Positions 19,768 through 28,579 of a stretch of DNA of 64,000 nucleotides are shown piece by piece. Positions within the stretch are counted from its first letter, which is position 1, and every line of letters begins with the position of its first letter. A program made the position numbers and the translations under genes. This DNA comes from Planctomycetota bacterium (GTDB taxonomy: Bacteria; Planctomycetota; UBA1135; GCA-002686595): contig JAEUHY010000060.1 of assembly GCA_016795325.1 (NCBI GenBank), forward strand, positions 1 to 64,000. Reading direction: 5' to 3'. Below the pieces are notes generated by a model. The model did no database searches and was not told where the DNA came from. It saw only the letters and a program-made list of their open reading frames with translations.

Positions 19768-20592
19768 CTAGAACAGCAGTCGCTGCAGCCAGCCGCGCTC
19801 GTCCTTCGGCGGCCGCGCGGCTGGACGCGCCTGCGCTAGGCGCAGCCCGCGGCCGGCGCGCGCGCTCGCGATGAGCGCGTGGATGTGCTCCTTCTCCCAG
19901 GCCAGCGCGCGTTCGTAGTCGACGTACTGGCGTTCCCGCGCGCGGAACGCGGGGCCGTGCACGCGCCGGCGCCCGTTCTCGTCCGGCGGCTGGTCGAGTG
20001 CGGCGTGCAGCAACTCGTGGAACACGATGTAGCGCACGAAGAAGCGCGGCGCGTCGGCGGAGTCGAGCACGGGGTGCACGCGCACCGAGTAGCTGAACGG
20101 ATCGAAGCTGCCCAGGCGCAGCGAGCGGCGGGAGCGCGAACGTCCCGCCCTGCCCCAGCCGATCGGGGGCAACGCCGCGGCGCCGAAGTCGCTCGCGAAC
20201 TCACGCGCGCGCAGGTGTTCGCGCAACTCGCCGAGATCGTGGTGCTCGCCCTCGGGCTCGAGCGCCAACTTGGTGGGCGAAACGCGCGCGCTCTCGCGCA
20301 GGCGTGCGTCGATCCAACGGTCGAGTTCGCGTTGCGCCGCGCCGCGTCGGCCGCGGCCGCGGATCCACTCGGCGAGCGCGGATTCGATCTCGGGCGGAGC
20401 GCTCGCCATCAGTCCGCTCAGACGCACCACGATGCGCTGCGGCTCGCGGCGCAACTGGATCACCTCGCGTGTGGCGCGGCCGTAGCGCACCTCGACGCGC
20501 GCGCCGAGCGCCGCGGAAAGCGAAGCCTCCCACGCCTGCTCATCGAGCGGGCGCGGGAGGCGTTGGGGCGAGCTTTCGTCCAGCTTCGTCAC
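19768..20592 (-). CDS. SprT-like zinc metalloprotease domain protein
   Basis: The 274-residue product contains RYIVFHELLHAALD (HELLH at residues 192-196) followed by HGPAFRARERQ, the HExxH plus downstream His arrangement of SprT/wss1-type minimal gluzincins. An Arg-rich stretch precedes the active site. Mature length and lack of a signal peptide suggest a cytoplasmic enzyme. The N-terminal 110 residues are unassigned. It converges with the CpsD-like gene. Substrate unknown; SprT relatives act on DNA-protein crosslinks, but that is not shown here. Confidence 0.75.
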   Translation of the reverse strand: MTKLDESSPQRLPRPLDEQAWEASLSAALGARVEVRYGRATREVIQLRREPQRIVVRLSGLMASAPPEIESALAEWIRGRGRRGAAQRELDRWIDARLRESARVSPTKLALEPEGEHHDLGELREHLRAREFASDFGAAALPPIGWGRAGRSRSRRSLRLGSFDPFSYSVRVHPVLDSADAPRFFVRYIVFHELLHAALDQPPDENGRRRVHGPAFRARERQYVDYERALAWEKEHIHALIASARAGRGLRLAQARPAARPPKDERGWLQRLLF

Positions 20593-20647
20593 GGTTCGCG
20601 CGACGCGCGGACGCGGCGCTGCTTCGTGCCCAGCTCAGTCGGTCGAC

Positions 20648-22651
20648 TCAGTTGCCCAGTTGCAGGTCGCGTTGCACCGTCTGGCCATCGGCGATCTGCA
20701 ACGTGACCTCGGACTGCTGCTGTTCCGCGATCGAATCGAACGCGTCGACGCCCGCGCCGGCGGCGCGCGTGGCGCTGATGCGGTACGTGCCCGGGCGGAC
20801 GTGGAGGACGGAGTAGCGTCCCTCGGCGTCCGTGCGGGCTTGGTACTGATCGTTCGTCTCGGGGTTGTAGAGGCGCACCCAGCCGCGCACCGCGGGCTTG
20901 CCCGAGCCTTCGATGACCTTGCCGCTCAGCGCGCCGCCGACCTTGAGCGAGATCGAACCGGCGTCGGTGGCGTTGCTCTCGGCGACGTTCAGATCCTCGA
21001 CCCACGTGTAGGTGAAGTCCGGGTGCTCGATCTTGAGCCGGTAGCGGCCGGGAGCGAGCGACTTCATGTCGAAGGCGCCGTCGTCGTTGCTGCGCACCTT
21101 GCGCTCGGTAGCGCGCGAGGCGCCGAGGTGTTCGAAGAAGGGGTCGAACTGGCCGGCCGGAGTGTTGCCGTCGTGGCTCGAGATCTGCGCGCCGACCACC
21201 GGACTGCCGGTCGCCGCGTCGACGAGGCGACCCTTGATCGAACCACCCTTGGTCAGTTGGATCGTGATGGCCGGCGGATTGTTCGCGTCCACCACTTGGA
21301 ACGGTTCGGTGGTGCGCGAGGCGTAGCCGGCGGCGGTGACCTTGATCACGTACATGCCGGGGTTGACGCCCGGGAGCGAGAACGAGCCGTCCTTCTCCGG
21401 GCCCGCATCGGCTTCGATGTGGGTGGCTTCGTACTGCGTCTGGTTGCCCTGGTCCGGCACGCCCACGGGAGCGAGCAGCAGGCGCGCCTTGAACTTCGTC
21501 ACCGGCTTGTCGGTGCCCGCTTCGACCACGCGGCCGGTCAACTCGGCCTGTTTGACCATCGGGATCTGCACGTTGAGGTCGCGCACCTGAACGCGCGTGT
21601 GGCTCTGCGGGCGGTAGCCCACGGCCTGCACCATCACGATGTACTGACCCTCTTGGAGACCGTCGACGAGGAACGCGCCGTCCTCGTCCGTGATGGCCTC
21701 GCCGCGCGACTGCGTCGTCGCGCCGTAGTTCATCGCGATGACGCGCGCGCCGGCGATGCCCTCGTTCTGCGGGCCGTAGACCCGGCCGCCGATGGGGCTG
21801 CCGATCTGCAGGCGGAAGTTCTGTTCGTGGATGTCCGCGCTGTCACCCAGGAAGGCGGGCGTCGTGAACGACTCGCGTGCGTAGCCGTCCGCTTCAGCGG
21901 TGATCTGGCGCGGACCGGCGGAGATGTTGCGGAACTCGAAGAAGCCGTTCGCGTCCGTGGTGGTCGTGAGGCGGTCCGGCGTCTTGAGCTCGATGCCCAT
22001 GCTGTACGCGGAGTCGAGGTGGACCTGCGCGTTGGCGAGTGCGTCACCCTCGGTGTTCGCGACGTAGCCGCGCAGCTTCGAACCGGCGCGGACGATCAGG
22101 TCGGGCGCGCGATACTCGCCCAGGCGGCCGACGTTGACGCCCTCTTCCTGCGTCTGCGCGTAGTCGGGGTGAACCGCCATCAGGTAGTAGTCGCGGGCCG
22201 GATCGACGCCCGTGAACTTGTAGCCGCCCTTGGCGTCGGTGACCGTCTCGAGCACGACCCCAGTCGTCGGCCGGTTGGCGAAGAACGCCATCGCGATCGA
22301 GTCGCCCATCAGCGGGTCCTTCGAGAGCAGCACCTTGGCGCCCGGGACGCCGACTTCCTCGGCGTTGAGCACCGCTCCGACCAGCGTGTTGGCGACCGGA
22401 AGCGCGGCGTCCGAGTCCACGTCGTCGTCCTTGTCGCTGGCGACCGCGGCCGTCGTGCGGTCGGGCTGCACCGGCTGTTCGGCGGGCTTCTCGACCTCAG
22501 GCGTGGTCGCCGGCGCAACGGGTGCGGTCGCGCGCGGGCCGGGCGCGACGGCGACGTCGGGCGCCGGTTGCTCACCGCGCAGGAAGAAGAACACGAGCAC
22601 CGTGGCGATCACGGCGACGACGACAAGCAACAGGACTTGGATGGGCTTCAT
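20648..22651 (-). CDS. Membrane-anchored protein with carboxypeptidase-regulatory-like repeats
   Basis: The 667-residue protein starts with an N-terminal membrane anchor (MKPIQVLLLVVVAVIATVLVFFFL), a proline/alanine linker to about residue 90, then a series of about six beta-sandwich repeats. Each carries the pattern G-x-V-x-x-x-x-x-G-x-P-V/L-x-x-A followed by T-D-x-x-G-x-F/Y and G-x-Y, as in VVLETVTDAKGGYKFTGV and AITDEDGAFLVDGL. These carboxypeptidase-regulatory/SpaA-like units are common in exported proteins and act as structural or binding modules. The protein probably faces the periplasm. The role is unknown. Confidence 0.8.
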   Translation of the reverse strand: MKPIQVLLLVVVAVIATVLVFFFLRGEQPAPDVAVAPGPRATAPVAPATTPEVEKPAEQPVQPDRTTAAVASDKDDDVDSDAALPVANTLVGAVLNAEEVGVPGAKVLLSKDPLMGDSIAMAFFANRPTTGVVLETVTDAKGGYKFTGVDPARDYYLMAVHPDYAQTQEEGVNVGRLGEYRAPDLIVRAGSKLRGYVANTEGDALANAQVHLDSAYSMGIELKTPDRLTTTTDANGFFEFRNISAGPRQITAEADGYARESFTTPAFLGDSADIHEQNFRLQIGSPIGGRVYGPQNEGIAGARVIAMNYGATTQSRGEAITDEDGAFLVDGLQEGQYIVMVQAVGYRPQSHTRVQVRDLNVQIPMVKQAELTGRVVEAGTDKPVTKFKARLLLAPVGVPDQGNQTQYEATHIEADAGPEKDGSFSLPGVNPGMYVIKVTAAGYASRTTEPFQVVDANNPPAITIQLTKGGSIKGRLVDAATGSPVVGAQISSHDGNTPAGQFDPFFEHLGASRATERKVRSNDDGAFDMKSLAPGRYRLKIEHPDFTYTWVEDLNVAESNATDAGSISLKVGGALSGKVIEGSGKPAVRGWVRLYNPETNDQYQARTDAEGRYSVLHVRPGTYRISATRAAGAGVDAFDSIAEQQQSEVTLQIADGQTVQRDLQLGN

Positions 22652-22771
22652 GATGGATGAGGTGGCAGGCGAGCGGCGCGCCTGGGTTGGGGCGCTCGAC
22701 TCGCGACCTGGGTGGGGTGGTGGCGGGATGGACGACCCGCGGGCGGAGTTCTTCCCCGGCGCGGGGGCGGG

Positions 22772-23323
22772 TCAGGAAGCGTTCTTCGGCGGCGCCGCGA
22801 CGGTGGTCGGATCTTCGTCGATCGCCGGCCCCGGCCAGGCGGACTCGAAACGCACCTGCCAGCCGAGGAAGTAGCTGAACACGAGCAGCTCGAACTCGAG
22901 CTTGCGGTACAGCTCGATCTGGCCGCCGCGTCCGATCCAGGGGAACTCGATGCGGGCCATTTCGCCGGTGCGCGGCGCCTGCAGCGTCCAGCCGCGGCCG
23001 AATCCGGGCAGCGGCAGGAGCCGCAGCGGGCGCGAACCGGTGTGCAGCACGATCTCACGCCGCAGGAAGTGCCAGCGCAGCGACGATCCGAGCCACTCGC
23101 GGCCCTCCGTCCAAATCGAGAACTGGCTGCGCAGGAGGCCTGGGTCGCGGCGCACGAGCAGGCGTTCGCCCTTGACCGGCTTCCACTCGCCTCCGACGAC
23201 CAGTCCCCAGCCGTTGCGCTGGATCTGGAGCGTGCCGACCTCTGCGCCGGCGCTGGAAATGCGGTGTTCGCAGGTCCACAGGCCGTGGATCGTGGAGCTG
23301 TAGGTGGAGACGGGCTGGGGCAT
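22772..23323 (-). CDS. Conserved-looking protein of unknown function
   Basis: A 183-residue protein without signal peptide or transmembrane helix, rich in Trp, Arg and beta-strand-like segments (WGLVVGGEWKPVKGERLLVRRD, LRWHFLRREIVLHTGSRPLRLL). The alternating pattern hints at a compact beta-barrel, possibly a Tubby/LURP-one-like fold, but this is a guess. Codon use is in keeping with a real gene. It lies between the repeat protein gene and the cysteine desulfurase gene, all leftward. Confidence 0.6.
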   Translation of the reverse strand: MPQPVSTYSSTIHGLWTCEHRISSAGAEVGTLQIQRNGWGLVVGGEWKPVKGERLLVRRDPGLLRSQFSIWTEGREWLGSSLRWHFLRREIVLHTGSRPLRLLPLPGFGRGWTLQAPRTGEMARIEFPWIGRGGQIELYRKLEFELLVFSYFLGWQVRFESAWPGPAIDEDPTTVAAPPKNAS

Positions 23324-23450
23324 GGCTCAACGCGGAAGCTTAGCGCGCGAAGCCTCGGAGGAGGCCAGGGCGCTGGGGGGGAGACTTCGGATCGCGGCGG
23401 GGGCGAACTGGCGTGGATCGGGCGCGTGTGGGGGCCGGACGGGCGCGCGA

Positions 23451-23498
23451 GCGGGATTTCGAGCGGGGTTTCGGGCGGGGTTTCGGGCGGGGTTTCGG
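23451..23498. repeat. 12-bp tandem repeat, four copies
   Basis: Four head-to-tail units with consensus GCGGGGTTTCGG; the first is GCGGGATTTCGA and the other three are identical. It lies in the 197-base gap downstream of nifS and upstream of the 183-residue gene. It is not coding. Exact tandem identity suggests recent slippage expansion, so copy number may vary between strains. Confidence 0.85.
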
Positions 23499-23520
23499 GG
23501 CGCGCACTCGAGGCCCAGCC

Positions 23521-24672
23521 TCAGGGCGCGGCGAGCGCGCGCAGGCGCTCCACGCCGCTCACCACGAGCTCGGCCGCCCGTTCGAGTTCCGCGGGCGCGG
23601 TGAAGCGCGAGAGCGACACGCGCACGCTGCCGGAGGCCTGGGCCGGGGTCAGGCCCAGCGCCAGCAGCACGTGCGAGGGCTTGTGGCGCGAGGCGGAACA
23701 GGCCGCGCCGGTCGAGACGCACACGCCCTCGGCGGCCAGCCACTGCGTCAGCGCTTCACCGGAAACACCTTCCACCCGGAAGTTGCTGGTGTTCGGTACC
23801 CGCGCGGACGCCCGACCGTGGAACTCCAGGCCCTCGAGGCGCTCGGAGAGTTCGTCTTCGAAGGAGTCACGCAACTCGCCCAACTCGCGCGGTCCGGGAC
23901 CGTCGACCCACGCGCGCGCGAGCTTGGCCGCCGCGCCCAACCCGACGATGCCGGGAATGTTCTCGGTGCCGCCGCGGCGCTCGTGCTCCTGGCCGCCGCC
24001 GGCGAGCAGCGCTTCGAAGCGCTCGTCGTCGCGCACGTAGAGCGCGCCCACGCCCTTGGGCGCGTGGAATTTGTGTCCGCTCAGCGCGAGATAGTCAGCG
24101 CCGCTGCTCGCGACATCGAGCGGGAGCCGGCCGACCGCCTGCACGGCGTCGATGTGCAGCTTCGCGCCGCTGCGTTGGCAGGCCGCGCGCACCGCCGCGA
24201 GTTCGTGCACGACGCCCGTCTCGTTGTTCGCCCACATCACGCTCACCAGCGCGCAGCGCTCGTCGACCGCACGCTCGAGTTCGTCGAGGCGCAGCCTGCC
24301 GTCGCCGTCGACGCCCACGCGCACCACCTCGAAACCCTCGCGCTCGAGGCGCGCCGTCGGCTCGAGCACGGCGGCGTGTTCCACCGCGCTGGTCACGATG
24401 CGGCGGCGCTCCTTGGCGCCAGCCAACGCCGCGCGCAACGCCGTGAGGTTGCTCTCCGTGGCCCCCGACGTGAACACGATGCGCCGCGCCGGAGCGTTGA
24501 GCAGCCGCGCGACCTGCGCGCGAGCCTGCGCAAGCGCCTGAGCCGCGCTTTCGCCCAAGCCGTGCAGGCTCGACGGATTGCCGTACTGCTCCGTGAAGTA
24601 GGGCAGCATGGCCTCGACCGCGCGCGGGTCGACCGCCGTCGTGGCGTTGTTGTCGAGGTAGATCGTCGCCAT
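23521..24672 (-). CDS. Cysteine desulfurase (NifS/IscS family)
   Basis: This PLP enzyme takes sulfur from cysteine to feed Fe-S cluster and thio-cofactor synthesis. The 383-residue protein starts MATIYLDNNATTAVDP, has the substrate-binding TSGATESNLTAL, the PLP Lys in ALSGHKFHAPKG, and the catalytic Cys in CVSTGAACSAS followed by a long helix. The spacing around the Cys loop fits the class I (IscS/NifS) group. The upstream Cys-rich MerR gene is 67 bases away on the same strand, suggesting it regulates or is co-expressed with it. Confidence 0.93.
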   Translation of the reverse strand: MATIYLDNNATTAVDPRAVEAMLPYFTEQYGNPSSLHGLGESAAQALAQARAQVARLLNAPARRIVFTSGATESNLTALRAALAGAKERRRIVTSAVEHAAVLEPTARLEREGFEVVRVGVDGDGRLRLDELERAVDERCALVSVMWANNETGVVHELAAVRAACQRSGAKLHIDAVQAVGRLPLDVASSGADYLALSGHKFHAPKGVGALYVRDDERFEALLAGGGQEHERRGGTENIPGIVGLGAAAKLARAWVDGPGPRELGELRDSFEDELSERLEGLEFHGRASARVPNTSNFRVEGVSGEALTQWLAAEGVCVSTGAACSASRHKPSHVLLALGLTPAQASGSVRVSLSRFTAPAELERAAELVVSGVERLRALAAP

Positions 24673-24739
24673 GGCCCAGCGAATTCGGCGGCGCGGAGGG
24701 TGCGGTCCGCGCCCGCGCCGCCCGGCTCCGAAGGTCGGA

Positions 24740-25210
24740 TCAGAACAGCGCGCTGATCTTGGGCGGCAGCGGCTCGCCCGTGATGGCGCAGGGCTCGCAG
24801 AAATTGTTGGTCGCGCTCGGCAGGTGCTTGCAGCACTCGCAGTCGTGGATCTTGCGCGCCGCCGCGGAGATTCGGGCGCGCTGCTCCTCGAGGCCGGCGA
24901 TGCGCTCGCGCAGCAGACGGTCCTGTTCCTCGAGCGCTGCGCGCACGCGGCGCAGGAACGTGGCGCGGTCCTCGACGGTCTCGCGCGTGCTCATCAGCTC
25001 GCGGATCCGGTCGAGGTGCAGGCCGAGCTCCTGCAGGTCGCGGATCATGTTGAGCCGGTTCAGGTCGGTCTGCCGGTAGTAGCGGAATCCGCCCTGGCTG
25101 CGCTGCGCCGGCGCGAGCAGGCCCAGCTCTTCGTAGTAGCGCAGCGTGCGCAGATTGGTCCCTGCGATCTTGGCGAAGTCGCCGATCTTCAAGAGTCCAG
25201 GCTGGCTCAA
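24740..25210 (-). CDS. MerR-family regulator with a cysteine-rich C-terminus
   Basis: The 156-residue protein has the MerR winged helix (LLKIGDFAKIAGTNLRTLRYYEELGLLAP, residues 6-34, with RSQGGFRYYRQ), a dimerisation coiled coil (about residues 85-125), and a tail with CECCKHLPSATNNFCEPC. The five Cys in C-x-C-C-x11-C-x2-C form a likely metal or Fe-S site; the pattern is not that of MerR, ZntR or SoxR. The gene lies just upstream of a cysteine desulfurase, so sensing of iron-sulfur or sulfur status is a reasonable inference. Confidence 0.85.
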   Translation of the reverse strand: MSQPGLLKIGDFAKIAGTNLRTLRYYEELGLLAPAQRSQGGFRYYRQTDLNRLNMIRDLQELGLHLDRIRELMSTRETVEDRATFLRRVRAALEEQDRLLRERIAGLEEQRARISAAARKIHDCECCKHLPSATNNFCEPCAITGEPLPPKISALF

Positions 25211-25267
25211 GGATGTTCTCTCCCGTCGGGATGGGTCGGCTCGACGGAGCCGCCCGGGTGTGTTCTA

Positions 25268-25313
25268 AGCCTAACCCAACCCTTCCGTCAGCGTCCAATT
25301 GCCTTCGGTTGGA
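25268..25313 (-). promoter_or_regulatory. Possible MerR-type promoter with long spacer
   Basis: Read leftward, TTGGAC (25298-25293) and TAGGCT (25273-25268) are 19 bases apart, the over-long spacing typical of MerR-activated promoters. The dyad TCCAA-N10-TTGGA spans 25294-25313. The transcript would start some 50 bases before the merR ATG. The call is tentative. Confidence 0.25.
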
Positions 25314-25431
25314 GCTTGATTACCCACCCGAAATGACCGATTCCATGGGGCCCTCGAGGCGTGTTCGCGCGCTCGATGGCGCAACGCGGCCGACGCGTTT
25401 GCTGTAGGTCGCTATCCACAACCACGCTGCT

Positions 25432-26118
25432 ATGCCCTTCGACCCCCTCTACCTGATCCTCACCGTGCCGACCCTGCTGCTGAGCCTGTGGGCTCAGTAC
25501 AAGGTCAAGTCGACCTTCGAGCGCTTCTCCAAGGTCGGTGTGCGCTCCGGGATGACCGGCGCGGAGGCCGCCGCCGCGATCCTGCGCGCCTCGGGCCTCG
25601 ACGGGCTGCACATCGAGCGCCACGAGGGCTTCCTCTCCGACCACTACGACCCGCGCACGCGCACGCTGCGCCTCTCGCCGCAGGTCCACGACGGTCGCTC
25701 CATCTCTTCGGTGGCCGTGGCTGCGCACGAAGCCGGACACTCGCTCCAACACGCCGCGGAGTACGGACCGCTCACCCTGCGCTCGCAGCTGGTGCCCGTG
25801 GTGCAGATCGGTTCGCAGCTGTGGTTCCTGCCGTTCGTCGCGGGAATGTTGCTGAACATGTCCGGGCTGATCTGGGCCTCCGTCGTGCTGTTCGGCTGCG
25901 TCGTGGTGTTCCAGATGGTCACGCTGCCGACCGAGTTCGACGCTTCGAAGCGCGCGCGCGCCATGCTCGCGAGCGTGGGCATCGTGCGCACGCAGGAGGA
26001 AGAAGAAGGCGTCGCGAAGGTGCTCAACGCCGCGGCGCTCACCTACGTCGCCGGACTGCTCTCGTCGCTCGCGCAGTTGATCTACTTGATCCTGCGCGCG
26101 CAGGAGCGCCGCGAGTAG
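25432..26118 (+). CDS. YugP-type membrane zinc metallopeptidase
   Basis: The 228-residue protein belongs to the neutral zinc metallopeptidase 2 (YugP) family. An N-terminal membrane helix (LYLILTVPTLLLSLWA) leads to the family segment SGMTGAEAA and LSDHYDPRTRTLRLS, then the catalytic AAHEAGHSLQHA (HEAGH at 99-103). Two membrane helices follow and a third is at the C-terminus. Downstream TEFDASKRA is also conserved in the family. It is likely an inner-membrane protease; substrates are unknown. Confidence 0.9.
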   Translation: MPFDPLYLILTVPTLLLSLWAQYKVKSTFERFSKVGVRSGMTGAEAAAAILRASGLDGLHIERHEGFLSDHYDPRTRTLRLSPQVHDGRSISSVAVAAHEAGHSLQHAAEYGPLTLRSQLVPVVQIGSQLWFLPFVAGMLLNMSGLIWASVVLFGCVVVFQMVTLPTEFDASKRARAMLASVGIVRTQEEEEGVAKVLNAAALTYVAGLLSSLAQLIYLILRAQERRE

Positions 26119-26159
26119 CGAAGTACGACAGGGAGTCGCGCCCCGCGGGCGCACCCATC

Positions 26160-26200
26160 GAGCGCGTGTGGAGCGGCTATGGCTCGCTCCACGCGCGCTC
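26160..26200. terminator. Strong hairpin after the YugP-like gene
   Basis: GAGCGCGTGTGGAGC (26160-26174) pairs with GCTCCACGCGCGCTC (26186-26200) over 15 positions with one mismatch, around an 11-base loop. It ends the YugP transcript, upstream of pgi. There is no T-run, so termination may need Rho. Confidence 0.55.
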
Positions 26201-26294
26201 GCTAGTCTCCGCTCGCTATCCACACGGGGCCTCGACGTGGGCTCGCAACTTGGGCATTTGACGCCGCCGCTCAGGGCGGCAGGAACGCTTCGCC

Positions 26295-27686
26295 ATGGGT
26301 CGACTGGAACTGGACTACACCAACGCGCTGTCGGAAGTGGTCGGCGCGCAACACGGCGTCACGCCGCAGGAACTCGACGCGCTCGCCGGGCCCTCGCGGG
26401 AGGCGCTGCGTGCGATCCAGGCGCGCCGCAAGGTCGACCTGCGCTGGATGGACCTGCCCCACGAGACGGCGATGCACGAGCGCGTGCTCGAGTACGCCGG
26501 GCGCATGGCCGGCCGCTTCGAGAACGTCGTCGTGCTCGGCATCGGCGGCTCGGCCCTGGGCACGATCGCGCTGCACTCCGCGCTCAATTCGCCCTACCAC
26601 AACTTCGAGGCGCGCGGCCCGATGCCGCGCCTGTTCGTGCTCGACAACATCGACCCCGACCTGGTGGGCGAGTTCCTCGACCAGTTCGATCCCGCTCAGA
26701 CGCTGTTCAACGTGATCAGCAAGTCGGGCACGACTGCCGAGACCATGGCGCAGTTCCTGCTCTTCCGCGAGCGCCTGATCGAGCGCCTGGGCCACGCGGC
26801 GCACGTCGAGCACATCTGCGTCACCACCGACGAGCGCAAGGGCGTGCTGCGCGAGATCGTCAAGCGCGAGGGCTACGAGTCGTTCCCGGTGCCCGACGGC
26901 GTCGGCGGGCGTTTCAGCGTGCTCTCGCCGGTCGGGCTCGTGCCGCTCGCGCTGGTCGGCATCGACATCAAGGGCGTGCTCAAGGGCGCGGCCGACATGG
27001 ACGAGCGCTGCAGGCCTGAGGACCTGCGCGCCAATCCCGCGCTGCTCCACGCGGCGCTGCAGTGGACGATGCAGTCCAAGAAGCACAAGCCCATGGCCGT
27101 GACCATGTCCTACAGCCAGCGCCTCGCGCTGGTGGGGGATTGGTACGCGCAGCTGCTCGCCGAGTCGCTCGGCAAGCGCAAGAGCCGCGACGGCCGCGAC
27201 GTGTTCGCCGGGCCGACGCCGGTGCGCGCGCTGGGCGTGACCGACCAGCACAGCCAAATGCAGCTGTACATGGAGGGCCCCTTCGACAAGTGGTTCACCT
27301 TCCTGTCGGTCGAACAACCCGACCACGCGGTGACGATCCCCAGCGCCTACGCCGACCTCGAGGCGGTGAGCTACCTCGGCGGACGCACGTTCACCGAGTT
27401 GTTCCACGCAGAGCGCGACGGCGCGCGCGTCGCGCTCACCGAAGCGGGACGTCCGAACGTGACCTTCCGTTTCCCCGGCGTTTCGCCGCATTCGGTCGGG
27501 CAGTTCCTGCAGTTGCTCGAACTCTCCGTCGCGGTGATGGGCGAGCACTACGGCATCGACGCCTTCGACCAGCCTGGTGTCGAAGCGGGCAAGATCGCGG
27601 CCTACGCGCTGATGGGACGCCCGGGCTTCGAAGCGCGGCGCGCACAGATCGAGTCGGCCAGTCCCAAGCGCCAGCACCTGGTCTAG
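26295..27686 (+). CDS. pgi: Glucose-6-phosphate isomerase
   Basis: It interconverts glucose-6-phosphate and fructose-6-phosphate in glycolysis and gluconeogenesis. The 463-residue protein has the two SIS domains: VVVLGIGGSALGTIAL near residue 80, NVISKSGTTAETMAQFLLF near 138, the VGGRFSVLSPVGLVPLAL segment, and the catalytic Glu region in QQ-like SQMQLYMEGPFDKWFTF. It is shorter than the 550-residue E. coli enzyme and similar to the bacterial short form of about 450 residues. The gene stands alone on its transcript with the next gene 14 bases downstream. Confidence 0.93.
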   Translation: MGRLELDYTNALSEVVGAQHGVTPQELDALAGPSREALRAIQARRKVDLRWMDLPHETAMHERVLEYAGRMAGRFENVVVLGIGGSALGTIALHSALNSPYHNFEARGPMPRLFVLDNIDPDLVGEFLDQFDPAQTLFNVISKSGTTAETMAQFLLFRERLIERLGHAAHVEHICVTTDERKGVLREIVKREGYESFPVPDGVGGRFSVLSPVGLVPLALVGIDIKGVLKGAADMDERCRPEDLRANPALLHAALQWTMQSKKHKPMAVTMSYSQRLALVGDWYAQLLAESLGKRKSRDGRDVFAGPTPVRALGVTDQHSQMQLYMEGPFDKWFTFLSVEQPDHAVTIPSAYADLEAVSYLGGRTFTELFHAERDGARVALTEAGRPNVTFRFPGVSPHSVGQFLQLLELSVAVMGEHYGIDAFDQPGVEAGKIAAYALMGRPGFEARRAQIESASPKRQHLV

Positions 27687-27700
27687 GGCTCAGTTCACGC

Positions 27701-28417
27701 ATGGCGCCCAAACCTGTTCTCGCTCTCGACAGCTTCGATCCGCGCGAGGTGCTCGGTCCGTTGTCGCCGGCGCTGGCCGCGCTCGCGCCGCCGGTCGTCT
27801 TCGCACAGGGCGATCGGAGCGTGCTTACCCGCGGCGCGCGCGTCGCCGTGCTCGGCCCGCGGCGGCCGACGTTGCCCGCGATCAAACGCGCCGTGCGTTT
27901 CGTCGAGGAACTCGCCGAGGACGGCGTGGTGCTCGTCAGCGGCATGTCCGAGGGCATCCACATGGCGGTGCACGGTTCGGCGCTCGACAGCGGCGCGCGC
28001 ACGATCGCGGTGCTCACGACCGGGCACGACGTGTGCTTCCCCAAGAACAACGAACACCTGCAGCGCGCGCTCGGACGCACGCAACTGGTGCTCTCGTCGC
28101 TGCCGCGCGAGCGCATGGCTTCGCGCGAGACGTTCACGCGGCGCGACGAGTTGATCGCGCTCGTGTCCGACGCCGTGGTCGTCGTCGAAGCCCAGCCCGA
28201 CAGCGGGACCCTCGCCACCGCACGCTTGGCGCTGCGCGCCGGCCGGCCGCTGTTCTTCATGGCCTCGATCCTCGAAGACACGCGCCTCACCTGGCCGGCG
28301 GAACTCGTCGCGCTCGGCGCGCAGTCGTTCGCTTCGGCCGAACAGGTGCTCGACACGCTCCCCGAGCGTGGTGAGAGCGCGGGTGCGGACGACGTGAGTG
28401 CAGGAGACGCGGGCTAG
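27701..28417 (+). CDS. DprA/Smf-like Rossmann-fold protein
   Basis: The 238-residue protein has the DNA-processing-protein-A fold: AVLGPRRPT, VRFVEELAEDGVVLVSGMSEGIHMAVHGSALDSGARTIAVLTTGHDVCFPKNNEHL, then VSDAVVVVEAQPDSGTLATARLALRAGRPLFFM. It lacks both the N-terminal SAM domain and the C-terminal winged helix of full DprA, so it is a stripped-down relative, closer to TIGR00725/Smf-like proteins. DprA loads RecA on incoming DNA during transformation; whether this variant does so is not evident. It follows pgi by 14 bases. Confidence 0.78.
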   Translation: MAPKPVLALDSFDPREVLGPLSPALAALAPPVVFAQGDRSVLTRGARVAVLGPRRPTLPAIKRAVRFVEELAEDGVVLVSGMSEGIHMAVHGSALDSGARTIAVLTTGHDVCFPKNNEHLQRALGRTQLVLSSLPRERMASRETFTRRDELIALVSDAVVVVEAQPDSGTLATARLALRAGRPLFFMASILEDTRLTWPAELVALGAQSFASAEQVLDTLPERGESAGADDVSAGDAG

Positions 28418-28579
28418 ATCGCTCGATCGACGAGCGAGTTCTCTGCGAACCAAGAGCGTTCGAGCGTTCGGATGAGCGTGCGTTCGAGCGCGCTCCAACG
28501 CGCGGCGAACTCGCAAGGGCGCGCGAAGTCTGCTCGTGGCTCGCGCAGCTCGGAAGTCAGGCGCTTACCACGCGCACGC

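Noticed and set aside
23451..23498. Possible CRISPR-like array
   Set aside because: The units are head-to-tail 12-mers without spacers, so this is a minisatellite.
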